Below, in pieces: positions 7,230 to 14,696 of a DNA stretch of 37,638 nucleotides. The first letter of the stretch is position 1; every line of letters starts with the position of its first letter. The notes beneath the pieces are model-generated. The model was given only the letters and a program-made list of their open reading frames with translations, did no database searches and was not told the DNA's origin. The DNA comes from Barnesiella sp. (lineage in GTDB: Bacteria > Bacteroidota > Bacteroidia > Bacteroidales > Muribaculaceae), in contig JAAVEW010000009.1 in assembly GCA_014801075.1 (NCBI GenBank), positions 100,785 to 138,422 on the forward strand, read 5' to 3'. The position numbers were made by a program, and so were the translations under genes.

Positions 7230-8624
7230 ATGCTTACACGATTGAGATACCTGCTTATGGTGCTGGTGCTGACCTGCATAGCTGCGGGCGCGCAGGTTAC
7301 GAAGAAGTATAAGTTTGTCAACGGACAGTGGATCGAGGAGATAGTGACCGAGGTGTCGGAGACACTCAAAGCTCCCGTCGACACGCTTGACGAGGACTGG
7401 GTGGACTATGCCGACCTCTACGCCGAGAAAGCGTTTGAGATTGACACCACGCTCGACGTGCGCAACCGTCTGTTGCCCTCCACGCTCTTCATGCCCATGA
7501 TTTTCGACGGCTACGATGTCAATCTTATCGGCGACTCCGTGAAAATCGAAGCCAAGGAGCAGCCCGAAGCGAGCCCGCTCGACTGGGTTAACGACCGCAT
7601 GGATGCAATCAATCGCTACAACCGTGTGCGCCAGCGCTATATGGTCGATAATGTGAATGATGTGAAATACAATATCAACACCCTGCCCGAGGCGCCCAAG
7701 CGTTTCCACGGCTTCGTCGACCCCAACACGGCCAAGATTACCGTGGAGGAGATAGCGGTGGACAAGTCGCAGGTGAAGGGTACGCTCGATGCCGTCAAGG
7801 TGAAGAAGATACACTGGCTGCAGCAGTTTGACGGCCTCGTGCAGTTCTCGCAGGCCTACAACTCGCCCAACTGGTACCAGGGCGGTAACAACAACCTCAA
7901 CACCATCATCCAGGGAGTGTACCAGGGCCGTCTCAATCAGGCGTTCCACCCCAACCTGCTCTTCGAGAACACCGTGCAGTACAAACTCGGTCTCAACAGC
8001 GCGCCCGACGACTCGCTGCGCAACTACAGCATCTCGGAGGACAACTTCCAGATTAACTCGAAATTCGGTGTGAGAGCGGCCAAACGCTGGTACTACTCAG
8101 CCACCATGCAGTTCAAGACACAGCTCCTCAACAACTACCGCACCAACACCCGCGACCTCTCGGCGGCATTCCTCTCGCCCGGCGAGTTTAACCTCGGTCT
8201 CGGTCTCACGTATGAATACTCCACCCCGTCAGGCAATTTCAAGACCAATGCCTCGCTGGCGCCCCTTTCATACAACCTCAAGATATGCACCAACGAGAAG
8301 ATTGACGAGCGGCAGTTCGGCATCAAGGAGGGGCACACGTCGGTAAGTCAGTACGGTAGCAACGTCGACTGCAGTCTGGAATGGAAACTTGCCTACAATA
8401 TCAGTTTCCGGTCGAGGCTCACCGCCTTCACCAACTACGACTACCTGCAGGGCGACTGGGAGAACACGCTGTCATTCAGCATCAACCGCTTCCTGTCAAC
8501 GCAGGTCTACGTACACATACGCTACGACTCCACCACCCGCCGCTACGAGGATACCGACTGGCACAAATGGCAGATACGCGAGGTGCTCAGTTTCGGTTTC
8601 GCCTACAAACTCGGCCGTCTCTAA
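7230..8624 (+). CDS. DUF3078-family outer-membrane beta-barrel protein
   Basis: The 464-residue product has a signal peptide (MLTRLRYLLMVLVLTCIAAGAQ). An N-terminal region of about 190 residues precedes a barrel-like C-terminal half rich in alternating aromatic strands (for example LTYEYSTPSGNFKTN and STQVYVHIRYDS). The motif PNWYQGGNNNLN is typical of DUF3078 as I recall it. The function is unknown; an outer-membrane location is inferred. I choose the ATG at 7230 because it places the signal peptide at the N-terminus. The earlier ATG at 7137 lies upstream of the candidate -7 motif. Two exported proteins follow with tight spacing. Confidence 0.85.
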   Translation: MLTRLRYLLMVLVLTCIAAGAQVTKKYKFVNGQWIEEIVTEVSETLKAPVDTLDEDWVDYADLYAEKAFEIDTTLDVRNRLLPSTLFMPMIFDGYDVNLIGDSVKIEAKEQPEASPLDWVNDRMDAINRYNRVRQRYMVDNVNDVKYNINTLPEAPKRFHGFVDPNTAKITVEEIAVDKSQVKGTLDAVKVKKIHWLQQFDGLVQFSQAYNSPNWYQGGNNNLNTIIQGVYQGRLNQAFHPNLLFENTVQYKLGLNSAPDDSLRNYSISEDNFQINSKFGVRAAKRWYYSATMQFKTQLLNNYRTNTRDLSAAFLSPGEFNLGLGLTYEYSTPSGNFKTNASLAPLSYNLKICTNEKIDERQFGIKEGHTSVSQYGSNVDCSLEWKLAYNISFRSRLTAFTNYDYLQGDWENTLSFSINRFLSTQVYVHIRYDSTTRRYEDTDWHKWQIREVLSFGFAYKLGRL

Positions 8625-8645
8625 TCGGGCCTGCAGCAATCGTTT

Positions 8646-9239
8646 ATGCGCAGGGTAGCAACGGTATTGGTCGCTTCGATGCTTGGGGCGGTGACGCATG
8701 GCGGCGCCGCTGCGCCACCGAGCGAACTCGACTGCTACCTCGCCGCAGCTGCCGGGACGTCGGAGAGCATCACGGCCATCGATGCCGAGACGCTTTTCGC
8801 CGGCCGCGGTCTCGCGGCAATCGAGGGGGTGTGGCGCATATCGGGAAGCGAGGGGATGATGGCTATCGCGGCCGACCCCGGGAGCATATTCTACCGCATG
8901 ATACTTGTGGAGAGTCCCGACCGCACGCAGCGCCCCGGCACAGTGATGGGCGCGCTGACCGCACTCGGACGCAAGGACAGCTACGACGCTATGATATTCA
9001 CTTCGGCCGACGACGGCAACCTCGGGTCGCCCAAGCGGTTTACAGTAACGATAACCGACGACGGGCATCTGACCATCACCCCCGTGACTGACGGGTTGAA
9101 GCTCAACCTGTGGCGCATGCTGCCATATATGTTTCGCAACGTCGTCACCCGTGTCAATGACCGCCCGAACAATCTTGACGGAGCGTTGCGGGTCTATCCG
9201 CTGCCGGCACTTCCACCCGAGATACCGCGATATTTATGA
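8646..9239 (+). CDS. Exported protein of unknown function
   Basis: I do not recognise this 197-residue protein. It starts with a probable signal peptide (MRRVATVLVASMLGAVTHGGAAA). The mature part contains a region reading IEGVWRISGSEGMMAIAADPGS, suggestive of a small beta-rich fold. No lipobox Cys is visible, so a soluble periplasmic location is most likely. It begins 21 bp after the DUF3078 gene, and its stop overlaps the next start by 4 bp (9236-9239). The three genes therefore look like one operon, possibly serving the DUF3078 barrel. Confidence 0.75.
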   Translation: MRRVATVLVASMLGAVTHGGAAAPPSELDCYLAAAAGTSESITAIDAETLFAGRGLAAIEGVWRISGSEGMMAIAADPGSIFYRMILVESPDRTQRPGTVMGALTALGRKDSYDAMIFTSADDGNLGSPKRFTVTITDDGHLTITPVTDGLKLNLWRMLPYMFRNVVTRVNDRPNNLDGALRVYPLPALPPEIPRYL

Positions 9240-9745
9240 AGATAAAGGTACTCATATTACTGATATTGAGCGCGCTGATAGCGACTGCCGACGGCAATGC
9301 ACGTCGCCGTCGCACCACGCGTGGCAACGTCAGCGTGCGCTCCGGGCAGCTCCCCGCCGGGATGCCCGCGACCGATACCATCGTGAGGCCCGACAGCAGC
9401 AGCGTAAGGCTATTCGGCTACGACAAACCGCTGCGCAGCAACCGCGAGACGGTGTTCGTGGCCAATCACACCGACCGCGACATCAGCTCGCTGTCACTCA
9501 CCACGCAGTATATCGACGGGCAGGGACGTCAGTTTCACGAAGTAACGCGGCGCATCAACGCCGACATTCCCGCCGGAAGCACCCGCAAGGTCGATTTTCG
9601 TTCGTGGGATGCGCAGCAATCGTTCTACTTCGTAGGGTCTAAGCGGTCGCGTGCCGCAGGGACGCCTTACAGCGTGCGCCAGTCGGTCGATACCATCTTC
9701 ACCGCTGTCGCCGCCGTGGAGGAGGATGTTCCTTTGGAGGATTGA
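9236..9745 (+). CDS. Exported protein of unknown function
   Basis: This 169-residue protein begins with MKIKVLILLILSALIATADGNA, a signal peptide, followed at once by an Arg-rich stretch (RRRRTTRGN). A central segment, NRETVFVANHTDRDISSLSL, and the following strands look like an immunoglobulin-type or FxLYD-like beta sandwich that describes chemical modification of a carrier domain, but I cannot assign a family. It is translationally coupled to the previous gene by an ATGA overlap. A Ser/Thr-poor acidic tail (EEDVPLED) ends the protein. Confidence 0.75.
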   Translation: MKIKVLILLILSALIATADGNARRRRTTRGNVSVRSGQLPAGMPATDTIVRPDSSSVRLFGYDKPLRSNRETVFVANHTDRDISSLSLTTQYIDGQGRQFHEVTRRINADIPAGSTRKVDFRSWDAQQSFYFVGSKRSRAAGTPYSVRQSVDTIFTAVAAVEEDVPLED

Positions 9746-9795
9746 CCGTAAGAAGGATTGAAAAACAATTGTAACAAACTAAAATATAGTATATT

Positions 9796-10596
9796 ATGCA
9801 GATAAAAACGCCTGTTGAGATTACCGATGCCGCGATTAACGCGGGAAATGCCAAGGTGGCACGTACACTGAGACAACCTGTATCACTGCTTGCGTCGGCA
9901 ATGCTGGCGGGAGCTTTTATCTCGATGGGCGGCATATTGTCGCTGATAGTGGGATTCGGTTTTCCGGAGCTCACGGGTGGCAATCCGTCGTTGCAGCGAC
10001 TGCTGAGCGGCGTGATGTTCCCGATAGGACTTATACTCGTGGTGGTGCTCGGCGCCGAACTGTTCACTGGCAACAATGCCATGCTCATTCCCGGCTATAT
10101 GAAGCGCGACTTCACGCTGTCGGCCGTCATACGCAACTGGTCGATAGTGTATATAGGCAACCTTATCGGAGCGGTAGCGTTCACGTGGCTGCTGGTGTAC
10201 TACGCCGGACTGACCGCCGCCGAGCCTTATCACAGCGCTATTGTCAAGATAGGTATCGCCAAGACATCGATGACGTGGCCCGTGGTGCTGGTCAAAGGTA
10301 TCGGTGCCAACTGGTTTGTGTGTCTGGGCGTGTGGCTGGCGCTGTCGGGTCACAGTTTCGCGGAGAAGGCGCTGGGATGCTGGTTGCCGGTGATGGCATT
10401 TGTGGTGCTCGGCTATGAGCACTGTGTTGCCAACATGTTCTACCTGCCGCTGGCAATGCTTGAGGGCGCGCCGCTGACCATCGACACCTGCCTGACCAAT
10501 AACATATTGCCCGCCACGATAGGCAATATCATAGGCGGCGCTCTCTTCGTGGGCTGCCTCCACACTTATCTCCATCGCCCCCGCGCCAAGCGATAG
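9796..10596 (+). CDS. Formate/nitrite transporter (FNT) family channel
   Basis: FNT proteins are pentameric inner-membrane channels for formate, nitrite, hydrosulfide or related small anions. This 266-residue protein has six membrane helices. Family signatures are GAELFTGNNAML (about 86-97), GIGANWFVCLGVWLA (about 168-182) and VVLGYEHCVANMFYLP (about 203-218), with the central pore His at H209. The substrate cannot be read from sequence: neither a formate-lyase nor a nitrite-reductase gene is nearby. It starts 50 bp after the upstream operon. A run tgtaacaaac (9770-9779) resembles the one before the ECF sigma gene, but no matching -10 is seen. Confidence 0.92.
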   Translation: MQIKTPVEITDAAINAGNAKVARTLRQPVSLLASAMLAGAFISMGGILSLIVGFGFPELTGGNPSLQRLLSGVMFPIGLILVVVLGAELFTGNNAMLIPGYMKRDFTLSAVIRNWSIVYIGNLIGAVAFTWLLVYYAGLTAAEPYHSAIVKIGIAKTSMTWPVVLVKGIGANWFVCLGVWLALSGHSFAEKALGCWLPVMAFVVLGYEHCVANMFYLPLAMLEGAPLTIDTCLTNNILPATIGNIIGGALFVGCLHTYLHRPRAKR

Positions 10597-10764
10597 CGGG
10601 CGGCCGGGGATTGCGGACCATCACCTGACGACAAACCCCGAAGCTGCCGGGGGAGGCTCTCTGCTCTTTTGGGAGGCTTTGAGCCCTTGCCGGCCTTTGA
10701 TGGCCTTTGATTGCCCTTGATTGCTGATGGGGGGAGACAAACCCCGATATTAATTTAATTTTTT

Positions 10765-10790
10765 TGTAACAAACGGCTTGTCGGTGCGTA
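10765..10790 (+). promoter_or_regulatory. Candidate ECF-type promoter of the sigma-factor operon
   Basis: TGTAAC (10765-10770), then 16 bp, then CGTA (10787-10790), has the layout of many ECF-sigma promoters. It ends 15 bp before the sigma gene's ATG. Autoregulation is the usual pattern for such operons, but this is a single-site inference. The rest of the 209-bp gap after the FNT gene holds short repeats of ggcctttgat (around 10693-10712) and no gene I can support. Confidence 0.4.
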
Positions 10791-10805
10791 TTGATAGCGA
10801 AAGCA

Positions 10806-11315
10806 ATGAAAGAAGAACTACTGACATCGGTATTCATGCGCATCAGAGGCAGGCTGCAGTCCGCGGCACGGCGTCTGGTGGACGACGAGGCTGTGGATGA
10901 TGCGTTGCAGGATGCGTTTGTGCGTCTGTGGAACCGTCGTTCCGACCTCGATACGGAGAGTGCCGTGGAGGGAATGGCTGTCACGACGGTGCGCAATATA
11001 TGCATCGACACGCTGCGACGCGATGCCGTGCGCCGTCACGATGACATCGCCGACAACGAGAAGGCCACGGCCGTCACCGACGATGCCGACGACAGCCGCG
11101 AACGCGGCGAGCTCTACGGCGAGGTGTCACGCCTCATCGATACAAGTCTCTCGGAGCGCGACCGACGCATACTCTACCTGCGCGACCGCGACGGGTGGGA
11201 GATGGAGGATATTGCCGAGGAGATGGGCTTATCGGAGACCAATGTGCGAGTGATTCTTTCACGTGCCCGTAAAACTATACGTCAAATATATCGCAATAGA
11301 AAAACACTTATATGA
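10806..11315 (+). CDS. ECF-family RNA polymerase sigma factor
   Basis: This 169-residue protein has sigma-70 region 2 (about residues 10-75, with DDALQDAFVRLWNRRSDL and the region 2.4-like VRNICIDTLRRDA). An acidic linker follows (about 80-105). Region 4 (about 108-162) carries the helix-turn-helix MEDIAEEMGLSETNVRVILSRAR. Regions 1 and 3 are absent, as expected for an ECF sigma. I start at the ATG at 10806. A TTG at 10791 in frame would begin at the candidate -10 site and is less likely. The stop overlaps the next gene by 4 bp (ATGA), the typical arrangement of a sigma factor and its regulator. Confidence 0.93.
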   Translation: MKEELLTSVFMRIRGRLQSAARRLVDDEAVDDALQDAFVRLWNRRSDLDTESAVEGMAVTTVRNICIDTLRRDAVRRHDDIADNEKATAVTDDADDSRERGELYGEVSRLIDTSLSERDRRILYLRDRDGWEMEDIAEEMGLSETNVRVILSRARKTIRQIYRNRKTLI

Positions 11316-11890
11316 AAACAGTAAATCCTGACAGAGAATATGAATTGCTGCTCAATCTGGTCAACCGCTATTTTGAGGGGGAAACAAGCAGGGAGGAGGA
11401 GATGACACTCCGTCGCCATCTTGTCGATACCGATTGCGACATGCCGGAGATTGAGGAAGCCCGCGCCGTGATGGGCCTCTTTGCCACGGCGCGCAGGCAG
11501 CAGCCCGCACCCGCCGCTATGCCCGCGGCAAAGCCGAAGCGGAGTTTCCCCTTCGCGGCGGTGTCGGCGGCAGCCTCGGTGGCCGTAATCATTGTGGCCG
11601 TGCTCTCTATAATGAGTCCCGGCAGCATGACCGATGGCGACATGATGGCCAAAGGGCCTGCCCGCAGCTACGACTCCGTGGCTCAGTACAGGATGAACAA
11701 CGCCGCCGGTCATAACCATATGGCGCTGGCGATGGTGACGGGAGGCGTCAACCGACCCGACACTCCCGACGAGATAGCCTCTATCATAGGCAGCGAGATG
11801 GGGCTCATGGCCGAGGCGGAGCGCTCGGTGTATGAGTCGATGGAGGAGGATTTCACTCTTCTGCGCGACCTCCCGCTCGGCGGCGAGTGA
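11312..11890 (+). CDS. Single-pass membrane protein, putative anti-sigma factor
   Basis: The 192-residue protein has a cytoplasmic N-terminal domain (about 1-79), one membrane helix (about 80-101, FPFAAVSAAASVAVIIVAVL) and a periplasmic tail of about 90 residues. The N-terminal stretch NRYFEGETSREEEMTLRRHL resembles the short helical sigma-binding region of Bacteroidetes anti-sigma proteins. There is no zinc-binding HxxxCxxC motif. It is coupled to the ECF gene by an ATGA overlap, which is the main reason for the call. The periplasmic tail contains the His/Met-rich stretch MNNAAGHNHMALAM. Binding to the sigma factor is inferred. Confidence 0.7.
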   Translation: MKTVNPDREYELLLNLVNRYFEGETSREEEMTLRRHLVDTDCDMPEIEEARAVMGLFATARRQQPAPAAMPAAKPKRSFPFAAVSAAASVAVIIVAVLSIMSPGSMTDGDMMAKGPARSYDSVAQYRMNNAAGHNHMALAMVTGGVNRPDTPDEIASIIGSEMGLMAEAERSVYESMEEDFTLLRDLPLGGE

Positions 11891-11968
11891 ATAAGTATAA
11901 AACAATTTCCAACAGATGCTTAACCGAGTGAAACAGTACAACAGGAAAATAATCAATAAAATATAATT

Positions 11969-12406
11969 ATGAAACAACTCATCACACTGTTAATGCTATG
12001 GGCTATAGGCGCCTCGACCGCGCTTGCGCAGGACCGGCTTAACATAGGGGAGCTCTTTGACGGTCGTTATCACGACGACCCGCGGGCGTCGGAGACGCTG
12101 ATCGAGGGGGAGAAACTGAGCAACTATCAGCTCACGCTCTACCGCTCGCTCACCCTCACCGACATGCCGGCGGAGGCAGCGGAGATAGTGCCGCTGGTGA
12201 CGCGCGACGCCGCCAAGGCCGTGGACCGCGAGGTGTCGTATCGCGACGGCGGGCTCTACTACGGGTTCTATCAGCTCAAGTCACGCGGAGGTAAGAACTG
12301 CTATCTCTTCTACCTCGACCAGAACCGCAACGGGGGTAACAAGATTATCCTTATCTACCTTGAAGGTCGTGCATCGCGCGACAAAATCAAGCAGATGCTC
12401 AAATAG
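11969..12406 (+). CDS. Small exported protein, DUF6108-like
   Basis: The 145-residue protein has a clear signal peptide (MKQLITLLMLWAIGASTALAQ). A compact domain follows, starting DRLNIGELFDGRYHDDP and ending FYLDQNRNGGNKIILIYLEG. I associate this pattern with DUF6108, which I recall beside ECF sigma operons in Bacteroides, but that is memory and not a search. It lies 78 bp after the putative anti-sigma gene. Its placement suggests a periplasmic partner or target of the ECF module. Confidence 0.75.
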   Translation: MKQLITLLMLWAIGASTALAQDRLNIGELFDGRYHDDPRASETLIEGEKLSNYQLTLYRSLTLTDMPAEAAEIVPLVTRDAAKAVDREVSYRDGGLYYGFYQLKSRGGKNCYLFYLDQNRNGGNKIILIYLEGRASRDKIKQMLK

Positions 12407-12459
12407 GCAGCGAGGGATTGCCTGAGACTGCTTTTTGTCAATCATCAAACTATCAGATT

Positions 12460-13329
12460 ATGAAAGCCTTAACAATAGCAATAGCCATTACCGCCGCGAT
12501 GACTTCGGCACTGACCGCACGCGGCAACACAGCCGAGCCTGACACGCTGGTTGTGGTAAACAACGCCAACCGGGTGACTATCAACCGCACACCCACCGCC
12601 AACACCATTATAATCACCGGCAGTAAGGATGACGAGGACTTTTACTACTCCTACACCGCCGAGCGCGTTGACTCGGCCGCGGTTGCGGCACGCAGCGAGG
12701 AGGAGTGGGGACTATCGCTCCCGTTTCTGCACGATGAGAAGCGCAGCAAGAGCAAGATAGTGTGGGGCGGGAACACGCAGATAGGTATCTGCATGCCCCT
12801 CGACGGACCTGTGGGTCTTGACCAATCGGTCGACCTTGCCATAGGCAAACTGGTGGGTGTAAGTTACCGACCCTGGAGCAAAGGACCGGAGTTCTCGGTC
12901 GGAGTGGGTCTATTCGCGCAGAAGTTCGCGCTGCACGGCAACAGTATGTTTGCCCTCGACGGCAAGTCGCTGGTCATAGTGCCGCTACCGGCCGACGCGC
13001 GCGACAGCCATGTCAGGTTGTTTAACTTCGGTTTTCAGTTGCCCGTCTCCTTCAAGCAGCAGATATACCGCGACTTCTCGGTATCGGCCGGCGTGGCAAT
13101 GAAGCTCAACTCCTACACCACGGCCTCCAATAAATACACCATTGACCACCGCTCCTACGAGACGCCGCTCCGCGGTCTGCAGCAGCGCATACTGACCTAC
13201 GATGTCTTTGCCTGCATAGGCTTGGAGGACATCGCGCTGTATTGCCGCTACTCGCCCGTGTCACTGTTCAAGAGCGGCAACGGTCCGCAGTTTGACGTCC
13301 TGTCATTTGGTATCAACCTTGGTTTCTAA
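12460..13329 (+). CDS. Predicted outer-membrane beta-barrel protein (first of a paralogous pair)
   Basis: The 289-residue product begins with a signal peptide (MKALTIAIAITAAMTSALTARG). A short N-terminal domain (about 25-75) with NRVTINRTPTANTIIITG is followed by about ten amphipathic strands. It ends in a terminal Phe (VLSFGINLGF), typical of outer-membrane barrels. The closing strands YCRYSPVSLFKSGNGPQFDV recur in altered form in the next gene. I use the ATG at 12460; an upstream in-frame ATG at 12418 would put hydrophilic residues before the signal peptide. It is 53 bp after the DUF6108-like gene. Confidence 0.78.
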   Translation: MKALTIAIAITAAMTSALTARGNTAEPDTLVVVNNANRVTINRTPTANTIIITGSKDDEDFYYSYTAERVDSAAVAARSEEEWGLSLPFLHDEKRSKSKIVWGGNTQIGICMPLDGPVGLDQSVDLAIGKLVGVSYRPWSKGPEFSVGVGLFAQKFALHGNSMFALDGKSLVIVPLPADARDSHVRLFNFGFQLPVSFKQQIYRDFSVSAGVAMKLNSYTTASNKYTIDHRSYETPLRGLQQRILTYDVFACIGLEDIALYCRYSPVSLFKSGNGPQFDVLSFGINLGF

Positions 13330-13348
13330 TCCTTATATTATGATAATT

Positions 13349-14263
13349 ATGAAAAAATATATATTGGCCGCCGCGATTGCCGCTATGTCGGCAACGGTGG
13401 GAATGGCCGCCGACGGCAATACCGAACCCAACGACACCGTGCTGAGTGTCGAGACCGTTTACCGCGTGGTTGTTACCGAAAGTCCCGAAGGACTCAATGT
13501 GAATCTCAAAGGCTGCGGCGAGGACAGCACCTACACCGCTTCCTACAGTGTGCCTTACGAGAGCAATACTACCATAAAGTCGCATCAGAATTTCGCCACG
13601 CCTATGGGATTGTACTCCGCGCGGGCCAAGGGTTGCGATGACATGGTGTGCATCCTGCGCGACCTGCACGCCGGTTTTACAGGCGCTGTGGGCGCTCCCG
13701 ACGCTATGGACACGCAGATGGGTAAATCGTTTGAATTAGGCATCGGCGAGCTGGTGGCCTATCAGCATAATTTCGGTCGTTCGAGCCGCAATGCTTTCTC
13801 GGTGGGTGTCGGTATCAACTGGCGCAATTACCGCATGACGGGAATGAACCGCTTTGACATGGTTGATGACGGCGTTGTGGTGACCGACTATCCCGACGAT
13901 GTCGTTGTCTGCTACTCGCGCATCAAGGTGTTCTCGCTGGCGTTTCCCATCTCCTACTACTACAACTCTCCCGTCAGGATGCTCGGCAAGTCGACTCTCG
14001 CGTTTAAGTTGTCAGGTATTCTCAACTACAATTCTCATGCCTCGATGCAGACGCGCTACGATCTTGCCGACGGCACAAAGGTGAAGGAGAATTATGACAA
14101 GATAGGTCAGCATAAGTTTTCAATCGACGTGCGACTGTCAGTGCGCATCGCTCCGGGTGTGGGACTTTATTTCACATACTCTCCGTATCATGTGTTGAAG
14201 TCGAGCCACGGTTCGCCGCAGTTCAGCACTATTTCCACAGGTATCTCTATCGGCGGGTTGTAG
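13349..14263 (+). CDS. Predicted outer-membrane beta-barrel protein (second paralog)
   Basis: The 304-residue product has a signal peptide (MKKYILAAAIAAMSATVGMAA), a similar short N-terminal domain with SVETVYRVVVTESPEGLNV, and a strand-rich barrel region. Its end, FTYSPYHVLKSSHGSPQFST, parallels YCRYSPVSLFKSGNGPQFDV of the previous gene, so the two are diverged tandem duplicates. The last residue is Leu, not Phe. It starts 19 bp after its paralog; ATG 13340 is an alternative start three codons earlier. A strong terminator follows, closing the ECF-module operon. Confidence 0.78.
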   Translation: MKKYILAAAIAAMSATVGMAADGNTEPNDTVLSVETVYRVVVTESPEGLNVNLKGCGEDSTYTASYSVPYESNTTIKSHQNFATPMGLYSARAKGCDDMVCILRDLHAGFTGAVGAPDAMDTQMGKSFELGIGELVAYQHNFGRSSRNAFSVGVGINWRNYRMTGMNRFDMVDDGVVVTDYPDDVVVCYSRIKVFSLAFPISYYYNSPVRMLGKSTLAFKLSGILNYNSHASMQTRYDLADGTKVKENYDKIGQHKFSIDVRLSVRIAPGVGLYFTYSPYHVLKSSHGSPQFSTISTGISIGGL

Positions 14264-14275
14264 TCGAGGATTTTT

Positions 14276-14304
14276 GCCCCGGGGATTTCCCCGGGGCCTT
14301 TTTT
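14276..14304 (+). terminator. Rho-independent terminator after the ECF/barrel operon
   Basis: Perfect 9-bp stem gccccgggg / ccccggggc with loop attt (14276-14297), followed by cttttttgg. It lies 12 bp after the barrel stop codon. Confidence 0.85.
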
Positions 14305-14329
14305 GGCCTTGGCGGGGGGGGTAAAGCAT

Positions 14330-14365
14330 GGAAGCCGTGGCCTTTTTTGTTAGGCCACGGCTTCC
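14330..14365. other. Strong hairpin with a T-rich loop
   Basis: A 13-bp perfect stem, ggaagccgtggcc (14330-14342) and ggccacggcttcc (14353-14365), encloses a ttttttgtta loop. No T-tract follows on either strand, so it is not a standard terminator. It sits between the convergent barrel gene and hpf and may stop or protect either transcript's 3' end. Confidence 0.6.
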
Positions 14366-14404
14366 GGATCAGTATATTTTTCACGCTGCGGTTGCAGGGA
14401 GTGG

Positions 14405-14695
14405 TTATTTGTCTTTGCGTTTTTCGAGCTGGCGTTCGAGGGCTTCGATGGCGTTGTCGACGGCTTCCTCGAATGTGTCGGCTGTCTTGTTGGCTACCAT
14501 TTCGGGCTGCTGCGGCTCTATGACTTTGATTATTACTTCTTTGTTCATGGCCGACTCGGGTTTCACCACTTTCAGGGTGACGTCGACACTTGTTATGGCT
14601 TCGAAGCGGCGGCTGAGACGTTCGGCTTTCTTGTTGATGAACGCTGTGAGGCGGTCGGCGATGTCAAAATGGATCGCTTGAATACGTACTTCCAT
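14405..14695 (-). CDS. hpf: Ribosome hibernation-promoting factor (short HPF/YfiA family)
   Basis: HPF binds the 30S decoding region and silences ribosomes in stationary phase. The 96-residue protein (MEVRIQAIHFDIADRL...) has the beta-alpha-beta-beta-beta-alpha layout, with the second helix DTFEEAVDNAIEALERQLEKRK. It lacks the C-terminal dimerisation domain of long HPF. I start at 14695, one base after the xer stop; the longer reading from 14731 overlaps xer and adds a non-homologous MRTLAHKKKEDN. It is co-transcribed with xer. Confidence 0.92.
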   Translation of the reverse strand: MEVRIQAIHFDIADRLTAFINKKAERLSRRFEAITSVDVTLKVVKPESAMNKEVIIKVIEPQQPEMVANKTADTFEEAVDNAIEALERQLEKRKDK

Positions 14696-14696
14696 A

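Noticed and set aside
10791-10805. TTG start giving a five-residue longer ECF sigma
   Set aside because: It would coincide with the end of the candidate -10 element; the ATG at 10806 fits the sigma family start.
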